Assembly (NCBI GenBank): GCA_013368375.1
Contig: JAACJP010000001.1
Coordinates: forward strand, 930,001 to 994,000
Direction: 5' to 3'
DNA from: Tricholomella constricta
Taxonomy: Eukaryota; Basidiomycota; Agaricomycetes; Agaricales; Lyophyllaceae
Length of the DNA: 64,000 nucleotides
Shown here: positions 40,767 through 51,240 of the stretch, piece after piece
Layout: each line of letters starts with the position of its first letter
Numbering within the stretch: the stretch's first letter is position 1
Translations under genes and position numbers: made by a program
Notes under the pieces: generated by a model
The model's input: only the letters and a program-made list of their open reading frames with translations
Database searches by the model: none
Told to the model about the DNA's origin: nothing

Positions 40767-43222
40767 CACAGGGTTTGTCTTCTCGGTTGGAAGGGGACCC
40801 GCCCTGTGCGACGGGGCTCAGGTGGTGGTTCATCGGCGGGTGGTGGTGGATCTATGGGATCATCTGTGGCATCTGTGACAGGTATTTCTTGTTCCTCGTT
40901 GTGTTCGTCAACAATAGAGGGACAGTCAGCTGTGGAATTGTGGATTTCGATGATGGATGGGAACTCATTGATTTTGGTTTCATCTGACAGGTTCGGTTTT
41001 TGTAAATGCCCATCGTGGCTCTCAAGGAACCGAACGTGGTAAGTGCTGTAGACTTTCTGCGTTTTGCGATCGTAGCACCGATAGGTTTTGCCTGAGGGAT
41101 CATACCCGATGAGGACACACTCGATAGAGCGTTCGTAGATCTTCGGGTTATGCCTGTTCTGTATGAGCACGAAGGCATGGCAGCCGATCTCTCGTAAGTG
41201 GGAGTAGTTCAGTTTGTGATTGTACCAGAGTTCGTCTGGGGTGGTATCGCCTTTGAGGGATGATGTCTTCGTCTTCCCTTGTAGGATTGAGGCAGTCATG
41301 AGGAACTCGTCCCAGAGGTTCGGAGGGCAGTTTGCCGCGATCCGCATTGTTCGTGCTTTGCTCATAAGTGTCCGATGCATCCGTTCGACACGTCCCATAT
41401 GGGCAGAGGTGTAAGGGGCACCGAACTCTCGTATGATTCCCCGAGACTCACACCAGAGTTTCATGTCTTGTCCCATTAGTTCGCCATCATGACCGGTGCG
41501 ATACTTCGCCACACGAAGTCCGCTTTCTGTTTCCCGGGCAAGTTCCCAAGTTTTGAGTGCTTGGAAGGCGTCGTCTTTTCGTTTGAGTGGGATAGACCAA
41601 GGCTTATTGGTGTAATCATCGACGATGTGCATAGCGTGTAGATTTCCGGTTCTGGATTGTACAGCGGAGGGTCCCATTAAATCTATCCATACTATCCCCA
41701 GTTTCCTCGTAGCCCTATGCCCTTCACCCTCCTCATGCTTCTTTGGGACTGGTCTCTTGGTCTGTTTACCCAAGAGGCAATCGTCACATTTCGGCGGTTT
41801 GGAGGGGAATACGGAGGGCATACCTTCGATCATGCCTGCACGGGCCATCTCAGAAATTGCTTGATAATTTGCATGGCCGAGTCTGCGATGCCAAGTCGCA
41901 AGATCGGGCGCATGTTGAGCAGTGAGAGCGTGTTCGGCGTGGGCAGAATGAAGGTTGAGGGAATAGAGACGCTTGGTGGGGATGAGTGGCCCGCCGGCAA
42001 TGAAGGCGCCGGTGGTTCGGTTGTAGATCTTAACGGTTTCGTGGTCGAAGGTGGCGCGGGTCCCGGAGTTAATGGACATGGCGCTGACCGAGACGAGGCG
42101 AACGGTGGAATTGGGGACATAAAGGGCGTCTTCAAGGATGATATAGGCCCCTTTCGCTACCCGCAGGCGGATGTTCCCAAGTCCTACTGCAGCAATTGAG
42201 GAACCGCCGACTCCTTTGATGGATCGTGTCGGGATCGCACGTAGGGTGAGGAAATCTGTGCAGTCGGGGGAGATGTGGACTGTGGCTCCCGAGTCGACGT
42301 AGAAAGGGTGTGTGTCAAGGGAGACGAGGGGAGTGCGTGCAGATTGCTGGAGGGGCGCGATGGTGGATAGGGCGAGCTCGTCGACGGGCGTCGAGTATTC
42401 TTTCCAATCGATGCTCGTTCTGAGGTCATCGACGACGGTAAGCCAAGCTTCGTCGTCCCATTCGGTGTTCTCGACTTCAGAGATGGAGGTAGTCAGTGCT
42501 GTGGGGACGGGATCGGTAGCGAGGCCCGCAAATTCGATTTTTGCAGTTCCAGAGGTACTGTCTTTGAGGAAGGCGGCGATCGCTGATTGTGCATTGGATC
42601 CATCGAGATAAAGGGTGGTGTCCCCCCGGGATACTTTGACTTTGGTGCCTGTGGTGGACGAAGGTGTACCTTTCTTCGCCGGTTTCCCTCCTCCTTGGGC
42701 GAGTCTCGCTGCCCTTGATTCGTCAATCGTCTTTCCTGCCATGCCCCCTCCCTCTCGAATACACCAAGGGTGGGTGTGGCCGACCGGGTTGAAGCCCCGA
42801 GTGGCGCAGTTACTGCAGTGGGGGCGTCCACCGTGAGAAGGCTGGGTTTTGGCGGCGAGCGCCGTGGATTCGTGAGAAGTCTTGTGGGTGCGTTGATCGA
42901 GGACGATTTGGTGAGCCTCCATTTGACGAATGACATCGGTGAAGGTGAAGGGTGTGGCGTCCGTCGAGTTGGATAGGGCGGATGAGATGGAGACCTGTAG
43001 GGATTCGTACGCTTTGTCGGATCCTAGGCTGTTCAGGAGTGCGATGGATTTGAACAAGCCGCGATTGACTTCCCCCATGTCGAATGCCCGATCTATCAAC
43101 GAATTGATGGTTTTCACTGTGGTGCCGAGGGGCTCAGATGGGGAGCAGTAAGTTCTCAACGCGTCCTGGAGGATAGAGATCTGGCGGATCGGTTCGCGCG
43201 CACCTGTAGATCCTCGTAGCAA
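40766..43222 (-). pseudogene. Copia Gag C-terminus, protease, integrase segment
   Basis: An 818-residue frame. A Cys/His cluster (CSNCATRGFNPVGHTHPWC) is near residue 137. The protease motif FYVDSGATVHIS is near 310. A GAG-pre-integrase finger (HRRLGHANYQAIS, then CDDCLLGK) is near 450-490. The integrase core has VWIDLMGP and ends at GRVERMHRTLM. The second core aspartate region reads RTGHDGELMG rather than the usual DNGGE. The rest of gag is in another frame (43324-43596). Confidence 0.85.
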
Positions 43223-43323
43223 GCCTTCGCACCTTTATCCATTACAAGGGTTTCCTGCTCGGCCTCCGCGACGGCGCTCTCGATGAAAGCGATGGCGGTA
43301 GTGTTATTGAGCATCCAGTTGTT

Positions 43324-43596
43324 TTAGGCGATGGGTTGGGTTTTCTCATCGGGTTTGGCTACGATGGGGTCAAAAACATAGTTATACATTAGGTTCCCGC
43401 GAAGCCCTGCTTGTAAGGCGCGAGTCCATTTGGCAAAGTCGCCGCTAGAGAGATCTAATTTGGGTTTGTCGGAGGGGAATTGGTGACGAAGGGGGAGTTC
43501 CCGCACGATGGGGCGGGTTTCCGATTCCGTAGCGATGGTACTGACAACCATAGTCTTGATAGGGCGATGGGGGTTTGTGTTCGGGAGGGAGGACAA
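43324..43596 (-). pseudogene. Copia Gag N-terminal segment
   Basis: A 90-residue ORF next to the 5' LTR, containing LDLSSGDFAKWTRALQAGLR, the N-terminal Gag motif typical of fungal Copia elements. It is separated from the main ORF by a stop or frameshift near 43240-43324. Confidence 0.65.
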
Positions 43597-43754
43597 AGGA
43601 TTTCGACGAGGTGTGTGTTTTTAGATTAGATACGCCTCTAGATAAGATGTCGGGACAAGCGGCCCGGATGTAGGTGGGACAAGTGGCCCAAGGATGTAGC
43701 CGATCGTAGGTCGGGTTCAAGCTGCTCTAGTTCTTTGTGAAGTAGACAGCTTTT

Positions 43755-43766
43755 AGGCCCATAACC
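43755..43766 (-). promoter_or_regulatory. Copia primer-binding site
   Basis: On the minus strand GGTTATGGGCCT follows the 5' LTR end CTAACA without a gap. It is complementary to the anticodon-loop region of an initiator methionine tRNA of the CCCAUAACC type, the half-tRNA primer used by Copia-class elements. Confidence 0.6.
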
Positions 43767-44047
43767 TGTTAGAATTCGACCTATATTGAGGCTAGAATAG
43801 ACAGAGGAAGATATAAATTACGGTACGTCAATAATGTAAGTGTGTATGATAAATAGAAACTGTACTCACCCTCAGTCCGATATAAGTGACTGAGGGCATT
43901 AGGTATGGTATGTATGTATATATATGTATAATGTGCTTTGTCTATCTAACGATGAAAGGGAATGGAAAGACTTGAAAGAGTCCTTTGATCGCGCGTGTAC
44001 GCTCGATCAGGCGGGGTCGCGTTACGGTGCTGAACCAGATCTCAACA
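43767..44047 (-). repeat. Copia LTR (5' in element sense)
   Basis: 281 bp, TGTTAG...CTCAACA on the + strand. It is the shorter of the pair, lacking the 60-bp insertion. Confidence 0.9.
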
Positions 44048-44207
44048 ACTCGTACATGTTCAGTCGCTAATGGGGATAGGCATCAAACAAGCCGCCTTCG
44101 GCGCAAAAGAGCCTAGGGGGTCTGACTGAGAACAGGAGCCCGGAATAACCCACAACGAAAGAAGCCAGTAGGCGCATCGGCCCTGTGGAGATGACCCCCG
44201 AATGCAG

Positions 44208-45447
44208 TTAAGCCGAAGGGCGGAATGCTTTCTCATCCGAGTAAATCGGCAGAAGTAGTTCAGCGTATTGCGGCGCTATGAGGTCGAGCGAGTGCCAGTA
44301 CCGCAGGAATGAGTCCGAAGGCCACCTCCCCATGAGCTTAACGATGTCCGTCGGCACACCAGCTAGCAGGAGATGTGTCGTGCCCCCAATGCGAAAGCAG
44401 TGGCCCGATATGTGCGGGTGTCTGCTCCATGAGAGAATCAAGTTGCAACGAGCAAGGAATTTGCGGCATGTCATCGCGCGCAATGAGCCGCTAGGTAGAC
44501 GATAGGAAGCAATGGCCAGATCGTGCCCGCCGTTCAGGGAACGATGTTGGTCCAAAATATTTATAGGATTCAGAGATATTTGTCGTGTGATGAGAACGTC
44601 CTCCCCACGCATACCACCGGTCTTAGTATGCGGCAGGGTTCGGGGCCCCGAGATCAGACCAGACTGGAAAGCGAAGCGCGCTGTATCCCACCTCACGGTC
44701 CGGGAGGAGCTCCCCCAGTTGTATTTGACCCCAGAAAGCGGTCGTCGCAAGAAACATGATGCAGGCGTCCTCGGATGAAGCAGGGTCCAGCGAGGCATTC
44801 AGACAGTGCAACATGTCCTCAGTAACTGCAGGTCGCAATGGTCGTACAGAGGATCGAGGGCGCGTGTTCTCCGCTCCTTTAATGACATAGCCAAGCTGCA
44901 TGCCACCTAGCCACGGCAGGTTGTTGGAAATGTGCCATTGGCGTAGCACCGAGCATTTGTTGCGAATGGTACGACCGGCAAGGACACCGGCGAAGGAGGC
45001 AGCGAACGCGCAGAGGAGGTCCTCCGCAGCAGGTAGACAAAGTGAAGGCGGAATACCGTTCTGGGAGCAGAACAATAGGAACTCGTCGATAGATTGGGAG
45101 TAGCGAGTAACAGTTGAGGGGCGCCAGGCATTGGCGATGGTGGCTTCCACTTTTTGCTGGAGAGCATCAGGCACGGAGTGACTGTGGTACCTTCGGGGAG
45201 TTCCAGAGTTTTTCCTTCTGAAGATGCGCGAGGACCACTGGGCAGAGAGACGGCGAAGCACAGGGGAGTGCGGCATGGATATGTTGTTGATAATGAAGAA
45301 GAGGGTTTGCGGCTGGACGAGTCTTTGATAATGAAGAACAGGTTTGCGGTGTGGCCCTTTTTGGGTCAGCCGCCCGGCCGTGCAGGATAAACCAGCAGGC
45401 CGGACGCAACGCGTAGTCAAAGGAAGACGAAAAGTGGCAATGTTCAT
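44208..45447 (-). pseudogene. Ngaro II tyrosine recombinase, frameshifted
   Basis: The N-terminal part (45447-44623) has the SAM-like region (ANAWRPSTVTRYSQSIDEFL) and box I, which reads WGQIQLGELLP: the catalytic arginine is replaced by Gln. The C-terminal part continues in another frame from about 44640 (RTLPHTKTGGMRGEDVL) and keeps box II GHCFRIGGTTHLLLAGV and the tyrosine in FLRYWHSLD. One frameshift plus the Arg change make the enzyme inactive. The family is clear from the neighbouring RT and from Ngaro I. Confidence 0.85.
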
Positions 45448-45493
45448 TGATAGAGTACTAGTGACAAGTGGTATTTAAACGCTAGGATGCAGG

Positions 45494-46999
45494 TTACTCC
45501 GGCAGGTCATGAAAACTGACGGATCGTGCCACGAAAGGTGTAAGATAACCTGGAAGGGCAGGCGGACAGGGAAAGAGGAGTTTCCTGTGCGGAAAAGATC
45601 CCCGCGATGGCGCGTCGGCGGGATTCTGATCGGTTGGAATCCATTGGATCGATATCCAGAGTTTGTGGGTTTGGAAGTTGGAGACGATGCTGCGAAGGAT
45701 GGCATTCTGTTCCGCGTTGCGTGAACGACCTGCTGCGAGCGCACCGACGACGCCCGAGTTGTCGGATCGAATAACGACGTGAGCAGCGGTGATGCCGGAT
45801 ACAATGATGGCGCGAACGGCTAGATCGACTGCGACCATTTCGGCCCAGCCTATGTCACGGCCATGCACCTTCCAGCCTTCTAGCAGCTTCCACGCTAGCC
45901 ATTTCCCATCGAGGATGAAACCGATGCCCCAGGAGGTGGATGCGTCGACGAAGACAGAAGAGTTTAGCGGTGGGGGCGGACGTGCAATGTGCATGCCGCA
46001 CCAGGTTTGGGATAAGGTGTTCGACCACCACTGAATGTCATTGAATACGGAGGAGGTGACGCGGTGTTTGATCCAGGGACGAGCATCCCCCCGAAAGGAG
46101 GCTCGAAATTTAAAGAGAGAGGGGAGATGGGCACGTCCTTGGGGAACGACCAGCGTGACGTGGTTTAGTGTACCGATAAGCGACTCGGCTGCCTGCAGCG
46201 AGACGAAAGCGCCGAGAGCCCAGTCCGAAAGTTTGGCTAGGTACTTGGTGCGCTTACGAAGGGGAAGTTGAACGGTCTTCTCTTCGAGGGACCACTCAAA
46301 GCCTATGTAGGAGAAACGTGTCGAGAACGGCACGAATTTCTCTGGGGCCCAAGGCCAGCCGAGGTCCTCAGCGATGGACCAGATCAAGGCTTCATCATAC
46401 GAGTAGACCGGAGTGCCATTGGCCAGGCGACGGCGTGGGTAACGAAAGAAAATGAAATCGTCAACCCACTTGAGGAGGGCTTCGATGCCTTTGTTGAGGA
46501 AAATCCAGACAATGGCATCGGCGACTAGTTCGAAGATACCGGGAGCAGGACACAGACCGAAGTTCAGACGACCGTCGAGATGGACAAGACCGTTAATGAG
46601 CAGAGCGGTTGCAGTACGATCGAGTGGGTGGGTAGGAATGATTCGGAAGGCAGATTCGACATCAAAAACAGAGACCTCGGTGCCGGGAGGAGCGTCGGCG
46701 ACGAGGAGGTAACACTCAGAGAAGGTGCCCCAGGCGCATTGAAAGCGTTTTGAATCGATGCATGAATTCACGGATGGTATGAGGGGGTTATCGCGCGGAA
46801 AGGAGTGATCAACAGTGATACGTAATTTGCCAGGAGTGCGTTCTATAACGTGAAGGGGGGCTGTGCGATAGTGGCCGGAAATCTCGAAGAAAAGTGACGG
46901 AGGGTAGCCGGGGGAGACCCGTCCAAGGCGGATCTCCTCTGCGTACTTCTGAATAATGAAATCGTGATGAAGTTGGGATTTGTAGTGATTAGGTGGCAA
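45494..46999 (-). CDS. Ngaro II reverse transcriptase / RNase H
   Basis: A 501-residue ORF. RT motifs are SVFDVESAFRIIPTHPLDR, then LNFGLCPAPGIFE and the catalytic KWVDDFIFF. The RNase H part has VFVDASTSWGIGFIL, then IGWAEMVAVDLAV, VIRSDNSGVVGAL and NPADAPSRGSF. The frame is open further upstream of the first Met (GLQFGFSLGLENFVLDHTFL), so the protein probably begins earlier, near 47100, perhaps fused to the gag-like ORF through a frameshift. The ORF itself shows no lesion. Confidence 0.85.
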   Translation of the reverse strand: MPPNHYKSQLHHDFIIQKYAEEIRLGRVSPGYPPSLFFEISGHYRTAPLHVIERTPGKLRITVDHSFPRDNPLIPSVNSCIDSKRFQCAWGTFSECYLLVADAPPGTEVSVFDVESAFRIIPTHPLDRTATALLINGLVHLDGRLNFGLCPAPGIFELVADAIVWIFLNKGIEALLKWVDDFIFFRYPRRRLANGTPVYSYDEALIWSIAEDLGWPWAPEKFVPFSTRFSYIGFEWSLEEKTVQLPLRKRTKYLAKLSDWALGAFVSLQAAESLIGTLNHVTLVVPQGRAHLPSLFKFRASFRGDARPWIKHRVTSSVFNDIQWWSNTLSQTWCGMHIARPPPPLNSSVFVDASTSWGIGFILDGKWLAWKLLEGWKVHGRDIGWAEMVAVDLAVRAIIVSGITAAHVVIRSDNSGVVGALAAGRSRNAEQNAILRSIVSNFQTHKLWISIQWIPTDQNPADAPSRGSFPHRKLLFPCPPALPGYLTPFVARSVSFHDLPE

Positions 47000-47152
47000 A
47001 AAAGTATGATCAAGTACGAAATTTTCGAGACCGAGCGAGAAGCCGAACTGGAGACCTTTTGGAACCTCCGCAACTTGTCGAGTCCGCCAACCTCCTCAAG
47101 CAGCGCCTTCCCACACCAGTGCTTGAGGGGGGTCGAGATCGGAAGATAGCGT

Positions 47153-48340
47153 TCAGCCAACACAGCGTTGCGCGCCATGGAGACCAGTGCCACAGCGCGA
47201 GCAGGCATGGTGATGGATGCAGGCTTCGCCTCGGGGACATCCCGAGGGACCATTGAAGCCCCAGCAGTACAGGTGTCCCTGTGGGTCGCGCCATTTGCCA
47301 TCTGGTCCTTTGACAAGATACTTTCCGGGGCCGGGACATGACTTGAAACGATGATCGGTGGCTCCGCAGTACATGCAGAAGATAGTGACCTTGCCACGGT
47401 CGGAGGTGTAAGGCTGGGAGGACTTGGATTTAGCTGAGGGAGCTTCGCCCTTCTGGGCAGCGGAGCGATCAGACGTGTTGGAGGAGGAATGAAAGGACCG
47501 GGAGGAGGACGAGGCAGCCACGGCTGTGAGAGAGTCCACCCTCCGATTCATTCGCTTCCTCTCGATGTCCGAAAAGACCTCAGTTTGAAAGACATGGATG
47601 GGGACGGGGGGTTTCCCCGTGTGACGATGAGCAAGCCACTGACAACGCACGAAGATACAATACAGGAGGTAAGAAGGGAAATTGGTATCGATATCACCAC
47701 GTGCCTTGAGGTACTTAAAGTGAACTTCGAAGGAGGAGATCACGTAGGAGGTGGCAGAAGGGTCGGGGCGACCGTGACTGTCAAAGATGATGAGGTGGTC
47801 CCGGAGAGCAAACAGGAAGTTGTCGCTGGCCTGCTTCCAGGTGCTGCAGTCCATGTGCTTCTCCTTGCGAGCGTCGATGAGGATGGAGCGCTGCATGATG
47901 TGACCGCGCTCATTGATTCCCAAGGTTGTATCCTCCTGCTTCAGTGAGCCAAACGCTGCGGAGTGGCAGGCCTCGTTCGTAAGTGCATCGAGGGGAATGT
48001 AGTCCCACCATCCCTTCCGCAGGATGGAGATGACCGTTTCCGGGATGACAATTTCATTCGGATCGAGTGCATACACCGCGTCCCGCCCACGAGGGAACTC
48101 GCTGGCAACGTGCGTGAAGCGAGCGCGATGGTAGTCACGGGCAGCGAACGATGGAAATGCATTGGTCATTGGGGCCGGAAAGGCATCCTTGTAAGGCTGA
48201 AAAGACGGGCGGGTGTGGCCACCCGGGGGAGCGTAGTGGTGGTCGTTGTGAGGACCAGGAGGAGGTGGCATGGAGGACCGTTCCGCGAGCAGCGCTGCAT
48301 TGGGGGGCAGGCCGTAGGAGACCCGCGGAAAGGAGGCCAT
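47153..48340 (-). CDS. Ngaro II gag-like protein with zinc fingers
   Basis: A 395-residue ORF ahead of the RT. The N-terminal region is Pro-rich, followed by a helical domain (WKQASDNFLFALRDHLIIFD, WLAHRHTGKPPVPIHVFQ). The C-terminal part has a CCHC knuckle, CMYCGATDHRFKSC (C-x2-C-x4-H-x4-C). A second Cys/His-rich stretch follows (CWGFNGPSGC, then CIHHHACSRC and HGAQRC). It probably binds element RNA. Its stop at 47153 is close to where the RT frame opens. Confidence 0.75.
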   Translation of the reverse strand: MASFPRVSYGLPPNAALLAERSSMPPPPGPHNDHHYAPPGGHTRPSFQPYKDAFPAPMTNAFPSFAARDYHRARFTHVASEFPRGRDAVYALDPNEIVIPETVISILRKGWWDYIPLDALTNEACHSAAFGSLKQEDTTLGINERGHIMQRSILIDARKEKHMDCSTWKQASDNFLFALRDHLIIFDSHGRPDPSATSYVISSFEVHFKYLKARGDIDTNFPSYLLYCIFVRCQWLAHRHTGKPPVPIHVFQTEVFSDIERKRMNRRVDSLTAVAASSSSRSFHSSSNTSDRSAAQKGEAPSAKSKSSQPYTSDRGKVTIFCMYCGATDHRFKSCPGPGKYLVKGPDGKWRDPQGHLYCWGFNGPSGCPRGEACIHHHACSRCGTGLHGAQRCVG

Positions 48341-48407
48341 TTCGGGAGGATGCCCATCAGAATCTGCGAAAGAAGACTAGGTACATGGGAGTAATGAGTC
48401 AAGCGGA

Positions 48408-49757
48408 TCACGTACCGAAGCGCGCATTGGACAATGAAGCGCCGCTTGGCCAGGAGGAGGGTGCAGGAGTTGCGCCGCCAAGGGGCGGTGTTAAAGAAGC
48501 GGCTTCCTTCAGAAGCTGGCGGCCGTACCGCAGGAGGATGTCTTCCAACTCAGATTCATGTAGAAGCCGACCAGAGCTAGCCCCGGAGGAGGTTGTGGAT
48601 GAGCTCGCACGAGGACATGTAGGCGCGGGCGTAGTAGTGTCGGAGCCGCGATGGTTCAGAGGGGACGGAGTGGGGAAGCCGCTCCGTGATCGAGACGCAC
48701 CGCAAGCCGAGCGTGGCAGGGGATCGCGAGGTGTGAAGGATGCAGGAGAGGCGAGAGGCTGGGATGCATTTGCCTGAGAACGCGGAGGGGGTTGAGAAGG
48801 CTTAGGGTTATGAACGCGATGCGAAGAGTGAGAGGTACGATGGGATTTGGAAGGGACGTGCGAAGGAGTCAGGGAGGGCTCTCCTGTGTGAGGTGGGCGG
48901 GGCGGTAGCGCGTGCATGGGGCGAGGATTTGGAACGTGCTGGGAGCAAGAAACGGCAACGGCATTTCGCAGTGCGGCCTCAACCTTGTCGACCGTGGACT
49001 GGTGTAGCCCAGGGGATCGAGCACGTTCTTTACCCGCGCGGGGACGTGGTTTGGAAGTGGAGCCTTCTGCCACCGCAGCAGGCGCCGCGGAAGGCACAGG
49101 AGGAGGGTTCAGAACCGAGTGAACAAATGAGTGGGCATCCGCAACGTCCGATGCAGAAAAAGCAGGCAAACACGAAGGTAGAGAGAGCGGAATGGGAATC
49201 GGAGGTGCTTGTGTGGAACGTAGGGCAGGTGTACGTTCGGAGGGAATTGCGACGGAGGGTTGCGCAGGCGGCGCCGCAAAGGAGGGATGTGAGTTGAGGA
49301 TACTGGAAGGAACAGCAGGAACAGGGACGGAGAGGAATCCCGTACCGCTTGAGGAGGCTGCTAGAGCGCCGGTCGTATGTGTCGCACCGCGTGAGATGGC
49401 CAAGGACGTTGGGTTATGTGGATCGGAAGATAGAGCAGATGACATAGCCTGAGCTGCTGAGGATGCGAGTGCTGTTTTAAGGTTCAAGAACGGAACCGAC
49501 AAAGCGCCGGGAGGGCCAGGATCGCGCGGAAAAGAAGCAAAGGCAAGTGGGCATCGATCGGCTGAAATAACTGGGGGTCCAGCATCATCATCAGAGCTGT
49601 TGCATTGGGGAACCTCCTGTTCGGATTCCTCGCCTAGGGAGACAGGACGCTCGGGAGAGTGATGATGGTCGTCGCTATCTGAAGACTCGTCTTGTTTGAG
49701 TGGGGTGATGGGAGCAGGGTGAGAAGAGGTGGCACGCATTGAGCGACGTAGTACCAT
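48408..49757 (-). CDS. Ngaro II ORF1, Ser/Pro/Ala-rich, unknown function
   Basis: The first ORF of the element, 449 residues, low complexity and rich in Ser, Pro and Ala. It begins 49 bp inside the terminal repeat at 49806. Near its end SGRLLHESELEDILLRYGR resembles a fragment on the minus strand near 53700-53770 (SGHLFTEDELATVLCAYSKD), so related ORF1 sequences occur elsewhere in the window. No domain recognised. Confidence 0.55.
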   Translation of the reverse strand: MVLRRSMRATSSHPAPITPLKQDESSDSDDHHHSPERPVSLGEESEQEVPQCNSSDDDAGPPVISADRCPLAFASFPRDPGPPGALSVPFLNLKTALASSAAQAMSSALSSDPHNPTSLAISRGATHTTGALAASSSGTGFLSVPVPAVPSSILNSHPSFAAPPAQPSVAIPSERTPALRSTQAPPIPIPLSLPSCLPAFSASDVADAHSFVHSVLNPPPVPSAAPAAVAEGSTSKPRPRAGKERARSPGLHQSTVDKVEAALRNAVAVSCSQHVPNPRPMHALPPRPPHTGEPSLTPSHVPSKSHRTSHSSHRVHNPKPSQPPPRSQANASQPLASPASFTPRDPLPRSACGASRSRSGFPTPSPLNHRGSDTTTPAPTCPRASSSTTSSGASSGRLLHESELEDILLRYGRQLLKEAASLTPPLGGATPAPSSWPSGASLSNARFGT

Positions 49758-49805
49758 TGACGCTTAAGGAACTTGAAGCGTAGCCCTTGGAGAAAGATCC
49801 CAGAA

Positions 49806-49999
49806 CCGAGAAAAGTATTCTAGTGATAACCTCCGGTAAGAGAGGAGAACGCGACACGTGAAGACGCGTTGCCAGCCGGAGAGTAAGCGTAGGTATTTCT
49901 GAGAAGTTGATGGTTCTAGATCAAGGGGCGTGAGAGCTTTGCCCGTCACGCCCAAAACGTGTCCCTCTTCATCCCGTCCCTCCTTTCAGAGGACGTTCA
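49806..49999 (-). repeat. Ngaro II terminal direct repeat (presumed A1)
   Basis: 194 bp, homologous to 38305-38498. On the minus strand it opens the element (TGAACGTCC) just ahead of ORF1. Confidence 0.75.
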
Positions 50000-51240
50000 A
50001 ACATGGCTTGCCAGTGGCTTGCAAGCCAGTGTTTTTCACACGGGTTTGCATGTGACGTGCCTCAGCGCCGGGCAAGTCAGGCAGACAGAGAAGATATGCG
50101 ATACAAGCTGATAATGCATCTCCTGAGGTTCACAACCGCTAATACCTGACAGTAATCAGTGCACCATATATACAAAATGAATATACAAATTGGAAGACAA
50201 CTCGTTCATTTCCTGAAGAACACCATCAAGCTCCTCATTGTTTTCCCCGCAGCATCTAAATCCACGAGTTCATAAAATTCCTGCTCCTCGTCTGGATCCC
50301 TCAATGCATATTACTTTGACCATGCTTTGACCATGCTTCATTTGTCAAGTCGAATAAGTCAACGATGCAACGGGATTTCACAAGTTCGATTTGAGTGGTT
50401 TCACAGTTGTGTCGGCTCCGCATTTCTGCAATAGGGTATTCCGAAATGACCACTGCTGGAGGTCCTAAGGCTGTGATCCCGAATCGTCTTTATTTTCACC
50501 CTCTCCGCAAGGATCACCAGTGTCCTGTGCAGCAGCTACATCATCGACAGCATCTGTAGCTAAATGATGTAGCCATTGCTTCATCCGGCCAGACTGGACA
50601 TGTTAATTTTGAATGTGAGGGCAAAGCTCCGCGAGGTCGACCACAGTTTGTGTCCGAAGCTGCGAGGGCAAGCGAGTCAACGTGGCTCCGAAGATACTGG
50701 AAAGCTGTTTGCATGATGCCGAGTTTACCGCTGTCATGGCCAAAAACGGTTTCCACTGAATTCAGCACGAAAACCCCACACTGCGACAATAGCGCCTTTG
50801 GAAAAGAAATGCACAATAGAGAATGGAAACCACCACACAGATAAGATCAATCTTATCTTAGCAAATTCACAGATAAGCGCACCCCTGAGTCCATATAGTG
50901 CAGCGGATAAAGACGCTCACTCAAGTCACTCCCTTATTCTAGAACATTTATGACATAATCGAACTCGCATTCCGGAACCCTTCTGAATATTCCAGAAACT
51001 CTCGTCAGGGGCAGAGATCTCTCGAATCTTACTCTTCAAGGCATTTGATATAGATCGCCTGGATTTTACCCTGTCAAGGCATTTGATATGGACCTTACCG
51101 AAATCAGCCAGCAGATCTACCTATTGTTCTCTTCATATGAAAATATGCTGACAAAGATTCTGCATGAATGACTCATCAGGAGTCACGGATGAGTAAGCTG
51201 CACCTACCTGTATATAGGAATATGCTGACTAAGCCTAGAT
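50000..51240. other. Gene-free stretch
   Basis: AT-richer sequence without convincing ORFs. A 91-residue minus ORF at 50541-50816 shows no motif that I recognise. Confidence 0.5.

Larger units (their letters stand above)
38553..44047 (-). mobile_element. Ty1/Copia retrotransposon, defective
   Basis: Bounded by LTRs of 341 bp (38553-38893, 3' in element sense) and 281 bp (43767-44047, 5'). The 5-bp duplication ACTCG is at 38548-38552 and 44048-44052. Coding order on the minus strand is gag, protease, integrase, RT, RNase H, which is the Copia order. It lies inside Ngaro II, between the recombinase gene and A2. Confidence 0.93.
38305..49999 (-). mobile_element. Ngaro-like YR retrotransposon II, interrupted by Copia
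   Basis: On the minus strand the order is ORF1 (49757-48408), gag-like ORF (48340-47153), RT/RNase H (46999-45494) and recombinase (45447-44208). A 194-bp direct repeat at 49806-49999 and 38305-38498 brackets the unit and fits A1 and A2 of a split direct repeat. I could not find a B1/B2 pair: the left end carries the Copia insertion and a MITE and may be truncated. The whole element is decayed. Confidence 0.75.

Noticed and set aside
47489..48777. Plus-strand ORFs opposite Ngaro II gag and ORF1
   Set aside because: No motifs. The opposite strand has zinc knuckles and belongs to an ordered element.
37587..50011. 13-bp match AAACATGGCTTGC at 37587 and 49999 as target duplication of Ngaro II
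   Set aside because: The left copy does not abut a recognisable element end, and Ngaro elements usually lack target duplications. It may be chance.
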